Shown: one piece after another, positions 18,359 to 26,588 of the stretch
Position numbering within the stretch: the first letter of the stretch is position 1
How the letters are laid out: every line of letters begins with the position of its first letter
DNA from: Methylobacterium sp. 17Sr1-1
Lineage (GTDB): Bacteria; Pseudomonadota; Alphaproteobacteria; Rhizobiales; Beijerinckiaceae
DNA length: 64,000 bases
Reading direction: 5' to 3'
Assembly: GCF_003173775.1 (NCBI RefSeq)
Contig: NZ_CP029552.1
Coordinates: 2,890,001 to 2,954,000, forward strand
Made by a program: the position numbers and the translations under genes
Notes under the pieces: model-generated
Seen by the model: only the letters and a program-made list of their open reading frames with translations
Database searches by the model: none
What the model was told of the DNA's origin: nothing

Positions 18359-18567
18359 GATCCGTGCAAATAAAGATCAAGCGCGGGATCCCCTCTCCCG
18401 TGTGGGAGAGGGGTAGGGGTGAGGGTGACACGCTTCAGTGTAAGTCACTGAGCGTGGTGCTGATATCGGTACGGCCAGAGCCTGACTCAGAACCGTAGCA
18501 CCCTCACCCCCGACCCCTCTCCCACACGGGAGAGGGGAGTTGCGCTTTATCTTTATTTGGACAGATC
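18359..18567. repeat. Long imperfect inverted repeat between secreted protein and T1SS operon
   Basis: Two arms of about 68 bp (18359-18426 and 18500-18567) surround about 73 bp of unique sequence. The outer part of both arms reads AAATAAAGAT, and the inner part pairs CCCCTCTCCCGTGTGGGAG with its complement, continued by TAGGGGTGAGGGT / ACCCTCACCCC. The size and symmetry resemble a MITE-like element; no target-site duplication was established. Confidence 0.75.
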
Positions 18568-18632
18568 CCGTGGAAATCGCAGGAGACGCGAGGAACCCCG
18601 CCCGCCGGCCGGCGGGCGGGGCGTCGCGCGCC

Positions 18633-20033
18633 TCAGACGAGGTAGTCGTGGAAGGTGAAGTGCTTGGCGCCGTTGTCGGCCAAGGTGATGTGGGCGCTCG
18701 GAACGTCCTGGCCGTGGTAGCTGGCGCTGTCGACGTAGAGGTTGCGGTCCTTCGCGTCGGTCCCGCCCCAGGCGTCGTTCAGGAACTTGACCACCACGTC
18801 GTGGTCGCCCTGGCCCCAGTCGCCGCGCACCGAGATCAGGTCGGACTGGCCGGCGCTGTGCAGGGACTTCGCAGTCTGCACGCCGCCGATCTGCTTGCCG
18901 TCCACCGAGATGGTGTACTGCGCGTTGCCGTTATAGGCGTCCTGGCTGATCTTCAGCAGCAGCTGGTCGGAGCCGCTGCCGAGGCTGACGCTCGGCTGCG
19001 CGGTGCCGCCGGTCGACGGCGCGGCGACGGGCGTCGTCACGGGCGTGGTCGACGGCGTCGTGACCGGCGCGGTGGTGACCGGGGTCGTCGTGGTGGGCGT
19101 GCTCGGCACGCTGTGGTCGCCGCCGCCGGCCGGGGTCGCGGCGGTGTTGTTCGTCACCAGCTCGATATGCGAGCGGATGGCGGCCATGTCCTTGAACAGG
19201 TTGTCGACCTGGCTCTGGCTCACGCCTTTCTCGAGGTAGGCGAGCTGGAGCGTGTTCGGGCCGGCGGTGTCGGTGACGTAGCCGCCGTAGTTCTGGTAGG
19301 CCTTGGCCAGCGCCATGCCCTCGGCGGTCGTGATGCCGATCTTGGTCAGGTCGACGTCCTTCGGGATCGCGAACAGCGAGCCGAGCGGGATCGAGCCCGA
19401 GTAGCTGCCGCTGAAGCTGTCGGCGGTGGTCGCCGGCCAGACGTAGGGGGTCTTGGCGGAGCCGGCCTGGGTGGTCGAGATCGCCATCGCCACGGCGTGG
19501 TCGATGTGGCCCGCGTCGAGGTCCGCCTTCTGCACAACGCCGCCCATCAGCGACATGCCGGCGGCGCGGATGCCCTCGTGCGCACCGGGCACGTCGGCGA
19601 TGCCGTCACCCGTCACGGTGTTCTCGACGACGAGGTTGGCGTGGTAGCTGTTGCTCCCGGTCTTCGAGCCGAGCCAGGTCTCGATGTAGTGCTTGCCGTC
19701 CTCCGAGACGATGATCGCCCAGCCGTCGCCGGTCTTGAACTGCACGTCGGTCGGCGTCCGCATCTGGAACGTGCCGTTCATCGACGAGGTGTTGCCGAAG
19801 GTCCAGTCGGCATTGGTGCCGCGGCTGTCGTAGCTCCAGGTCGCCATCGGATCGGTCGACTTGGCCTGATAGATCGGGATCGCGTCCTGGCCGATCCAGG
19901 TGTTCACGCCGGCCTGGTGCTGGATGGAGGCGGTCTGCGCTCCGGATGCAGACTGGAACTGGGCGTTCGACCCAATCGGGGTGTTCCAAATGCTGCTCGG
20001 CGCAAAAGGCTGCGCGACCGTTTGAAAAGCCAT
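18633..20033 (-). CDS. Secreted protein with C-terminal CBM60-like carbohydrate-binding domain
   Basis: A 466-residue protein, likely cargo of the adjacent T1SS. There is no N-terminal signal peptide. Residues 1-285 form a domain I have seen only in uncharacterised secreted proteins: FAPSSIWNTPI at the start, then GAHEGIRAAGMSLMGGVVQK, HIDHAVAMAI, and IPLGSLFAIPKDVDL. A Thr/Pro-rich linker (about 300-345) joins it to a CBM60/CBM36-like module (about 350-455: DAYNGNAQYTISVDGKQIGG, GDHDVVVKFLNDAWGG, RNLYVDSASYHG). CBM60 modules bind xylan and related glycans through calcium. The C-terminus HFTFHDYLV is hydrophobic, as in T1SS signals. No RTX nonapeptides are present. Enzymatic activity is unknown. 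Confidence 0.75.
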   Translation of the reverse strand: MAFQTVAQPFAPSSIWNTPIGSNAQFQSASGAQTASIQHQAGVNTWIGQDAIPIYQAKSTDPMATWSYDSRGTNADWTFGNTSSMNGTFQMRTPTDVQFKTGDGWAIIVSEDGKHYIETWLGSKTGSNSYHANLVVENTVTGDGIADVPGAHEGIRAAGMSLMGGVVQKADLDAGHIDHAVAMAISTTQAGSAKTPYVWPATTADSFSGSYSGSIPLGSLFAIPKDVDLTKIGITTAEGMALAKAYQNYGGYVTDTAGPNTLQLAYLEKGVSQSQVDNLFKDMAAIRSHIELVTNNTAATPAGGGDHSVPSTPTTTTPVTTAPVTTPSTTPVTTPVAAPSTGGTAQPSVSLGSGSDQLLLKISQDAYNGNAQYTISVDGKQIGGVQTAKSLHSAGQSDLISVRGDWGQGDHDVVVKFLNDAWGGTDAKDRNLYVDSASYHGQDVPSAHITLADNGAKHFTFHDYLV

Positions 20034-20859
20034 GTATCACTTCCAGATCTGTGGAACGGGTGCCGGGCCGCAGGACGCGGCGGCAGGGATGCGTCATCGT
20101 GAGAAGATCAGCGCCCGTCAGGGGCTCGATCCGATGTGCGAAGCGGACAATAAGTAGCAACGTTTCCCTGTCAAGCCTGTGTTAATAAATGTAGTCTTAC
20201 CGATACTTCAGCAAATAATTCGATATCGATTCAGGACGGAACGGTGATTCGCCGATTCTCACCGGAAAAATTTGCGCAGTGAATTGGAATCCGTGCGGCA
20301 TCCGGACGTCGCCGCGCCAAGAGATCGGCGGCGACAACTCTCGGCATCATGATGCGGCGCAGCAACGTAGCCGTATTGAGAGCAGGCAAATTGGCTCGTA
20401 CAGCTGTCGGACGATCCGTATTGGGCGCCGTACATAAGATGAATGATCGTCCCGCAATGGGACATGGCGTGGCGGCCGGCGACGAGAGCCGATGTTGAAG
20501 ACCGTGAAGCTGCCCGTCGATTGTGCGGCGCCCGGGACGCCCGCAGACCAGGCCGGCCTCACCCGCAATCGGATCGGGCGCGACGACTTGCAGGCCGAAG
20601 ACGATCCCCGAAACCATACCTGCGACGACTGGCGACAACCGCCATATCCTTCACGAATCGCAGATCTGCCCCGGGCCGGCTTGCCGGCGACACAAGCATC
20701 GCGCGGATCAATCGTGAAGCACCCTCGAAAGGCGTAGGCGACAGTTGTCGTCCGCACCGAAAGGCTGTGTGCGCAGCCGGCCTATGGCTCCTTCCACAAT
20801 CCAGGCCAGGATGTGACAGTGCCGTTCAACGCGAATCTTTCTTGTCGAAAGCAGACGCC
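20034..20859. other. Divergent intergenic region, AT-richer centre
   Basis: 826 bp between the two oppositely transcribed secreted-protein genes. About 20145-20235 is conspicuously AT-rich for this genome (TGTTAATAAATGTAG, CAAATAATTCGATATCG) and probably holds promoters and regulator sites for both sides. The open frames within it look non-coding: no ribosome-binding sites, no domains, irregular composition. No rRNA, tRNA or riboswitch was recognised. Confidence 0.55.
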
Positions 20860-23800
20860 ATGCTCTATTCCGACGAGACGACCGTCGATCCGGTCCTCAA
20901 TCCGGTCCAGACCGGCGACAATGCCTCGTCTGCGGCCTCGTCCCCGACTCCCGGAGCCGAGGATCCGGCCTCCGCGAGCAAGGTCGCCACGCTGCTCGGC
21001 GCGAGCCCCGTCGGCTCGAGCGGCGCGCCCGATCCGGCGGCCGCCTCGATCCTTCAGGATCCAACGGTGAAGTCCGGCCCGTCGGCGGCCTCGAACGCGA
21101 TCTTCTGCTGCGGCACCTGCGGCTACGTGAACTGCCCGACGCGGATCCTCGACCTGCCGTCGAGCACCATCCTGTCGGCGAGCGGGCAATTGCCCGGCTA
21201 CGGCAGCAGCGCACCGCTGGGCGCCGTCACCACCCTGCCCGGCGGGGCCGAGACCGCCGCGACGGGCCCGAGCAAGACCCAGATCGCCAAGTTGAGCGGC
21301 CCGATCACGACCGCCGTCGCGCCGTCGAAGTCCGGCACGAACACCCTGACCGCCAATTCCCTGACCGCCACCTCGCTCAGCACCACCGCGACGGCCTCGA
21401 CCACCAACAAGATCGTCCTGGAGAACCAGAAGGTCGGCAACCCGGTCAGCGAGTGGGGCATCGACGGTTCGGGCGACGACAACATCGAGGGCTTCGCGAC
21501 CGACATCAGCACGAATGTCGGCAAGACCGTCAACTTCAAGATCAACACCAACTCGAGCAATTACCGGATCGACATCTACCGGCTCGGCTATTACGGGGGC
21601 CTGGGTGCGCGCAAGATCGACACGATCCAGCATACCGGGGTGCAGAACCAGCCGAATCCCCTGCGCGACGCGGCGACAGGGATGGTCGATGCGGGCAACT
21701 GGTCGATCTCGGCCTCGTGGACCGTGCCGACGGACGCGGTGTCGGGCGTCTACATCGCCAAGCTGACGCGCCAGGACGGCACGGCGGGCGAGAACGAGAT
21801 CCCGTTCATCGTCCGGGACGATTCGAGCCACAGCGACATCATCTTCCAGACCTCGGACCAGACCTGGCAGGCCTACAACCCGTGGGGCGGGGCCAACTTC
21901 TACGGCGGCAACGGCCCGGCCACCGGCCAGGGCGCGGGCCGCGCCTACGCGGTGAGCTACAACCGGCCGATCACCACCCGCGGCGGCACCCTCGCGGCCG
22001 GGCCGCAGGACTATATCTACGGCGCCGAGTTCCCGGCGATCATGTGGCTGGAGCAGAACGGCTACGACGTCTCGTACATGTCAGGCGTCGATGCCGACCG
22101 GTACGGCAGCCTGCTCAAGAACCACAAGATGTACCTCGATGTCGGCCATGACGAGTACTGGTCGGGCCCGCAGCGCGACAACGTCGAGGCGGCCCGCGAC
22201 GCCGGGGTCAACCTGGCGTTCTGGAGCGGCAACGAGGTCTACTGGCGCACGCGGTTCGCGAGCAGCATCAGCAGCGACGCCACGCCGTACCGCACGCTGG
22301 TCTCCTACAAGGAGACTTGGGACGCCGACCAGAACGCCGACCCGAGCAACCAGTGGACCGGCACCTGGCGCGACCCGCGCGGGCCGGCCGGGACGGTGGG
22401 GAACAACGACCCCGAGAATGCCCTCACGGGCACGATGTTCCAGGTCGACGCCTACGTGCTCGACACGATCACGGTGCCCTACGACGACGCCAACCAGCGG
22501 TTCTGGCGCAATACCAGCATCGCCAACCTGCAGCCGGGTCAGACCGCCTCGCTCAACAAGAACTATCTCGGCTACGAGTGGGACGAAGCGCCCGACAATG
22601 CCAGCGCGCCGGCCGGACTGGTGCGCCTGTCCTCCACCACCCTCGACGAGACGACCTACCTCCAGGATTTCGGCAACACCACCGGCAAGGGCACGGCGAC
22701 CCACAGCCTGACGCTCTACCGCGCCCCGAGCGGCGCCCTCGTCTTCGGCGCCGGCACCGTCTACTGGTCCTGGGGCCTGTCGGCCAACCACGACAACGAG
22801 GCGACGCCGACCGATCCGCGGATCCAGCAGGCGATGGTCAACCTGCTCGCCGACATGGGCGTGCAGCCGGGAACCCTCGACCCGAACCTGAAACCCGCCA
22901 CCGCCTCGACCGACCACACCGCGCCGACCTCGACCGTCACCACGCCGACGACGGGATCGAGCGTCACGGCCTTCACCCCGGTGACGATCACCGGCACCGC
23001 CAGTGATGCCGGCGGCGGCGTGGTCGCGGGCGTCGAGGTCTCGACGGACAACGGCGCCACCTGGCGCGCCGCCACCGGCGACGAGAGCTGGAGCTACACC
23101 TTCGCGCCGCAGGTCGCCGGGACCTACCAGATCCGCACCCGGGCGACCGACGACAGCGTCAACCTGGAAACCCCGTCGGCGGGGCGCAGCCTGACGGTGA
23201 CGGCCTCCCCCTCCCTCACCATCTTCCCCGGCTCGGCGAAGCCCACGGTCACCAACACCGTCGACAGCACCCCGGTCGAGCTCGGGGTGAAGTTCCAGAG
23301 CTCCACCGCCGGCACGATCAGCGGCCTCCGCTTCTACAAGAGCACCCAGGACCGCGGGACCCATGTCGGCACGCTGTGGTCGAGCACCGGCCAGAAGCTC
23401 GCCACCGTGACCTTCACCAACGAGACCACGGACGGCTGGCAGACCGCCACCTTCTCGAATCCGGTCCCGATCACCGCGGGCACGAGCTACACCGCCTCGT
23501 ACTACTCGACGCTCGGGCACTATTCGAGCGACGTGAACTACTTCAACAGCAACGTGACGAGCGGGCCGCTCACCGCCAGCAGCGGCGTCTATGCCTACAA
23601 CCAGAGCCAGTTCCCGACCCAGACCTTCAACAACACGAATTTCTGGGTCGACGTGCTGTTCAACGCCGGCGGCACCACGACGAACCAGGCCCCCACCGCC
23701 GTCAGCGATTCCGGCCTGTCGGTCACGAAAGACACCGCCACGACCTTCGCAACCTCGACGTTGCTCGCCAACGACACCGACCCGAACGGCGATCCGCTGA

Positions 23801-26040
23801 CGGTGACCGGCGTCAGCGCTCCCTCGAACGGCACCGTATCGCTCAACATCCAGAACGCCACCGTCACCTTCACGCCGACCGCCGGCTACACGGGTCCGGG
23901 CGGCTTCACCTACACGATCTCGGACGGGCGCGGCGGCACGTCCTCGGCCAACGCGGCGCTGACGGTGTCGGCGCCCGGCACCGCCCCGGTCAGCCTGTTC
24001 TCGTCCTCGGCGACTCCCGCGGTCGCCAACGAGAGCGACACCGGAGCGGTCGAGCTCGGGGTGAAGTTCCAGGCCTCCTCGGCCGGCACGGTGAGCGCGA
24101 TCAAGTTCTACAAGGGCAGCCAGAATACCGGCACCCATACCGGCACCCTGTGGTCGAGCACCGGCCAGGCGCTGGCGACCGCGACCTTCACCAACGAGAG
24201 CGCGAGCGGCTGGCAGACTGCCACCTTCTCGAGCCCGGTCGCGCTGACGGCGGGCGCCACCTATACGGCCTCCTACCACACCAATACCGGGCATTACTCG
24301 ACGACGACGAACGGCTTTGCCAACGCGGTGACGAACGGGCCCCTCACCGCACCGTCCACCGGCAACGGCGTCTACGCCTACGGCAGCTCCAGCCTGTTCC
24401 CGACCAGCACCTACCAGAACACCAACTACTGGGTCGACGTCGTCTTCAACCCGAGCGGCACCGCCGCCAACCAGTCGCCGGTCGCGGTCAACGACACCGG
24501 CCCCGCGGTGACGAAAGACACCGCCGTCACCTTCTCGACCTCGACGTTGCTCGCCAACGACACCGACCCGAACGGCGATCCGCTGAGCGTGACGAGCGTC
24601 GGTGGCGCCACCAACGGCACCGTCTCGCTCAACTCCACCAACTCCACCATCACGTTCACGCCGACCACCAACTACACCGGGTCCGCCGGCTTCACCTACA
24701 CGATCTCGGACGGGCGCGGCGGCACCGCGTCGGCGAGCGTCGCCCTGACGGTGTCGGCGCCCGGCACCGCCCCGGTCAGCCTGTTCTCGTCCTCGGCGAC
24801 GCCGGCGGCCACCAACACCAACGATACCAGCCCGGTCGAGCTCGGGGTGAAGTTCCAGGCCTCCTCGGCCGGCACGGTGAGCGCGGTCAAGTTCTACAAG
24901 GGCACGCAGGATACCGGCACCCATACCGGCACCCTGTGGTCGAGCACCGGCCAGGTTCTCGCCACCGCGACCTTCACCGGCGAGAGCGCGAGCGGCTGGC
25001 AGACCGCCACCTTCTCGAACCCGGTGACGTTGACGCCCGGCGCCACCTACACCGCCTCCTACCACACCAATGCCGGTCGCTACTCGACCACCGCCAACGG
25101 CTTCTCGAGCGCGGTGACGAACGGGCCGCTCACCGCACCGTCCACCGGCAACGGCGTCTACGCCTATGGCAGCTCCAGCCTGTTCCCGACCAATACCTAC
25201 CAGAATACCAATTACTGGGTCGACGTCGTCTTCAACCCGAACAGCAACGCCACCAACCAGTCGCCGGTCGCGGTCAACGACACCGGCCCGGCGGTGACGA
25301 AGAACACCGCCGTCACCTTCTCGACCTCGACGTTGCTCGCCAACGACACCGACCCGAACGGCGATCCGCTGAGCGTGACGAGCGTCAGTGGTGCCACCAA
25401 CGGCACCGTCTCGCTCAACTCCACCAACTCCACCATCACGTTCACGCCGACCACCAACTACACCGGGTCCGCCGGCTTCACCTACGCGATCTCGGACGGG
25501 CGCGGCGGCACCTCGTCGGCGAGCGTCGCCCTGACGGTGCTGGCCCCCAGCACCGGCGCGGTCAGCCTGTTCTCCTCGTCGGCGACGCCGGCGGCGACCA
25601 ACACCAACGACCTCAACCCGGTCGAACTCGGCGTGCAGTTCCAGGCCTCCTCGGCCGGCTCGGTGAGCGCAGTCAAGTTCTACAAGGGCACGCAGGATAC
25701 CGGGACCCATACCGGCACGCTGTGGTCGAGCACCGGGCAGAAGCTCGCGACGGCCACCTTCACCAACGAGTCTGCCAGCGGCTGGCAGACCGCCACCTTC
25801 TCGAACCCGGTCGCGCTGACGCCCGGCGCCACCTACACGGCGTCCTACCACACCAATACCGGCCGCTACTCGCAGACCGCCAACGGCTTCGCCAACGCGG
25901 TGACGAGCGGCCCGCTGACGGCGCCGTCGGCCGGCAACGGCGTCTACGCCTACGGCAGCTCCAGCCTGTTCCCGACCAACACCTACAACAAGACGAATTA
26001 CTGGGTGGACGTCGTCTTCAACCCGTCGGCGGCGGCGTGA
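20860..26040 (+). CDS. Giant secreted multidomain protein: DMFase-like, Ig-like, DUF4082/cadherin repeats
   Basis: A 1726-residue protein with no signal peptide, probably exported by the T1SS encoded downstream. Residues 1-180 are low-complexity Ala/Ser/Thr/Pro with a Cys cluster (C83, C84, C87, C92). Residues about 183-670 match the large-subunit domain of N,N-dimethylformamidase: TSDQTWQAYNPWGGANFYGG, VGHDEYWSGPQRD (Tyr433) and SGNEVYWRTRF (Glu459). Residues about 686-783 are Ig-like. Then four DUF4082 modules (each with GVKFQ, LWSSTGQ, SYHTN and NYWVDVVFN-type motifs) alternate with three cadherin/VCBS-like modules (LLANDTDPNGDPL, FTYTISDGRGGT). No RTX repeats. The ATG at 20860 is the first Met with suitable context; the frame is open further upstream without domain support. 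A surface adhesin or exo-enzyme is inferred. Confidence 0.85.
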   Translation: MLYSDETTVDPVLNPVQTGDNASSAASSPTPGAEDPASASKVATLLGASPVGSSGAPDPAAASILQDPTVKSGPSAASNAIFCCGTCGYVNCPTRILDLPSSTILSASGQLPGYGSSAPLGAVTTLPGGAETAATGPSKTQIAKLSGPITTAVAPSKSGTNTLTANSLTATSLSTTATASTTNKIVLENQKVGNPVSEWGIDGSGDDNIEGFATDISTNVGKTVNFKINTNSSNYRIDIYRLGYYGGLGARKIDTIQHTGVQNQPNPLRDAATGMVDAGNWSISASWTVPTDAVSGVYIAKLTRQDGTAGENEIPFIVRDDSSHSDIIFQTSDQTWQAYNPWGGANFYGGNGPATGQGAGRAYAVSYNRPITTRGGTLAAGPQDYIYGAEFPAIMWLEQNGYDVSYMSGVDADRYGSLLKNHKMYLDVGHDEYWSGPQRDNVEAARDAGVNLAFWSGNEVYWRTRFASSISSDATPYRTLVSYKETWDADQNADPSNQWTGTWRDPRGPAGTVGNNDPENALTGTMFQVDAYVLDTITVPYDDANQRFWRNTSIANLQPGQTASLNKNYLGYEWDEAPDNASAPAGLVRLSSTTLDETTYLQDFGNTTGKGTATHSLTLYRAPSGALVFGAGTVYWSWGLSANHDNEATPTDPRIQQAMVNLLADMGVQPGTLDPNLKPATASTDHTAPTSTVTTPTTGSSVTAFTPVTITGTASDAGGGVVAGVEVSTDNGATWRAATGDESWSYTFAPQVAGTYQIRTRATDDSVNLETPSAGRSLTVTASPSLTIFPGSAKPTVTNTVDSTPVELGVKFQSSTAGTISGLRFYKSTQDRGTHVGTLWSSTGQKLATVTFTNETTDGWQTATFSNPVPITAGTSYTASYYSTLGHYSSDVNYFNSNVTSGPLTASSGVYAYNQSQFPTQTFNNTNFWVDVLFNAGGTTTNQAPTAVSDSGLSVTKDTATTFATSTLLANDTDPNGDPLTVTGVSAPSNGTVSLNIQNATVTFTPTAGYTGPGGFTYTISDGRGGTSSANAALTVSAPGTAPVSLFSSSATPAVANESDTGAVELGVKFQASSAGTVSAIKFYKGSQNTGTHTGTLWSSTGQALATATFTNESASGWQTATFSSPVALTAGATYTASYHTNTGHYSTTTNGFANAVTNGPLTAPSTGNGVYAYGSSSLFPTSTYQNTNYWVDVVFNPSGTAANQSPVAVNDTGPAVTKDTAVTFSTSTLLANDTDPNGDPLSVTSVGGATNGTVSLNSTNSTITFTPTTNYTGSAGFTYTISDGRGGTASASVALTVSAPGTAPVSLFSSSATPAATNTNDTSPVELGVKFQASSAGTVSAVKFYKGTQDTGTHTGTLWSSTGQVLATATFTGESASGWQTATFSNPVTLTPGATYTASYHTNAGRYSTTANGFSSAVTNGPLTAPSTGNGVYAYGSSSLFPTNTYQNTNYWVDVVFNPNSNATNQSPVAVNDTGPAVTKNTAVTFSTSTLLANDTDPNGDPLSVTSVSGATNGTVSLNSTNSTITFTPTTNYTGSAGFTYAISDGRGGTSSASVALTVLAPSTGAVSLFSSSATPAATNTNDLNPVELGVQFQASSAGSVSAVKFYKGTQDTGTHTGTLWSSTGQKLATATFTNESASGWQTATFSNPVALTPGATYTASYHTNTGRYSQTANGFANAVTSGPLTAPSAGNGVYAYGSSSLFPTNTYNKTNYWVDVVFNPSAAA
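23689..26037 (+). repeat. Tandem repeats of about 780-786 bp inside the giant gene
   Basis: Cadherin-like plus DUF4082 units begin at about 23689, 24469 and 25255, giving spacings of 780 and 786 bp. The last two units share long identical runs at DNA level, for example around 24632-24710 and 25418-25496, so duplication or gene conversion is recent. The unit ends coincide with domain borders. Confidence 0.85.
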
Positions 26041-26068
26041 GGATCGGCACGAACCATCACAAGCCCCC

Positions 26069-26217
26069 TCATCCCACCCTCGACCTCATCCTGAGGTGCC
26101 GGGCGATCGAAGATCGCTTGGCCTCGAAGGAGGCCTCCAGAAACCGCCGAGACTTCTGGAGCCCTCCTTCGAGGTCAATCGATCGACTAACACCTCAGGA
26201 TGAGGTCGAGGATGGGA
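26069..26217. repeat. Imperfect palindrome of about 150 bp (CACCTCAGGATGAGGTCG family)
   Basis: Outer arms CCCACCCTCGACCTCATCCT / AGGATGAGGTCGAGGATGGG, with inner complementary GGCCTCGAAGGAGG and CCTCCTTCGAGG segments meeting near GCCGAGACTTCTGG. A truncated copy lies at 38911-38941. It separates the giant gene from the downstream T1SS genes and could form a terminator or attenuating structure. Confidence 0.8.
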
Positions 26218-26262
26218 CAAAATCGTTCGCAAGCATCTGACAACGCACAGGGATCGTCATCA

Positions 26263-26562
26263 ATGATCACCGAAACCTACACCGACGGCATCAGCGAGAT
26301 CACCGTGACCGGCTCGATCGTCCGGGTCGACCTAATGAGCCTGTCGCCGTCCGAGCGCGACGCCAACGGCAACCCGGTGCCGATGGTGCGCCAGCGCCTG
26401 ATCCTCCCGGCCGACGCCTTCGCCAACGCCGCCGACCTGATGCAGCAGGTCAAGAACAGCCTGATCGAGTCCGGTGTCATTCATCCGGGCCAGCCCCAGC
26501 GGGAGGCCGTGCCCTTCGCCGGTGCCCGCCCGGGCCGCAACACCTCGCCGAACTTCTCCTGA
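26263..26562 (+). CDS. 99-residue hypothetical protein of the T1SS operon
   Basis: It starts with ATG at 26263. The sequence is mostly polar and predicted beta-strand-rich in its first half (ISEITVTGSIVRVDLMSLSP), then RQRLILPADAFANAADLMQQV and a helix (NSLIESGVI). The layout loosely resembles small DUF3467-type proteins, but I cannot claim membership. It sits between the giant substrate gene and the HlyB-like exporter, with 26 bp to the latter, which suggests a role in this secretion system such as a chaperone or regulator. That role is inferred from position only. Confidence 0.6.
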   Translation: MITETYTDGISEITVTGSIVRVDLMSLSPSERDANGNPVPMVRQRLILPADAFANAADLMQQVKNSLIESGVIHPGQPQREAVPFAGARPGRNTSPNFS

Positions 26563-26588
26563 TCCTCCAAAAAAGCTCGGGCGCCGCC

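Noticed and set aside
18385..18540. Candidate CRISPR or attachment site, because of repeated CCCCTCTCCC blocks.
   Set aside because: There are only two inverted arms and no regularly spaced direct repeats, integrase or cas genes.
20231..20757. Several overlapping frames on both strands in the T1SS intergenic region.
   Set aside because: Mutually overlapping, no ribosome-binding sites, no domain-like sequence.
22081..25851. 1256-codon minus-strand frame opposite the giant secreted protein.
   Set aside because: It mirrors the repeats of the coding strand and is rich in Gly/Val/Arg/Asp as expected for an antisense shadow; no motifs or ribosome-binding site.
18633..26040. RTX toxin or adhesin pair.
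   Set aside because: Neither protein has GGxGxDxxx nonapeptide repeats; the repeated modules are DUF4082 and cadherin-like.
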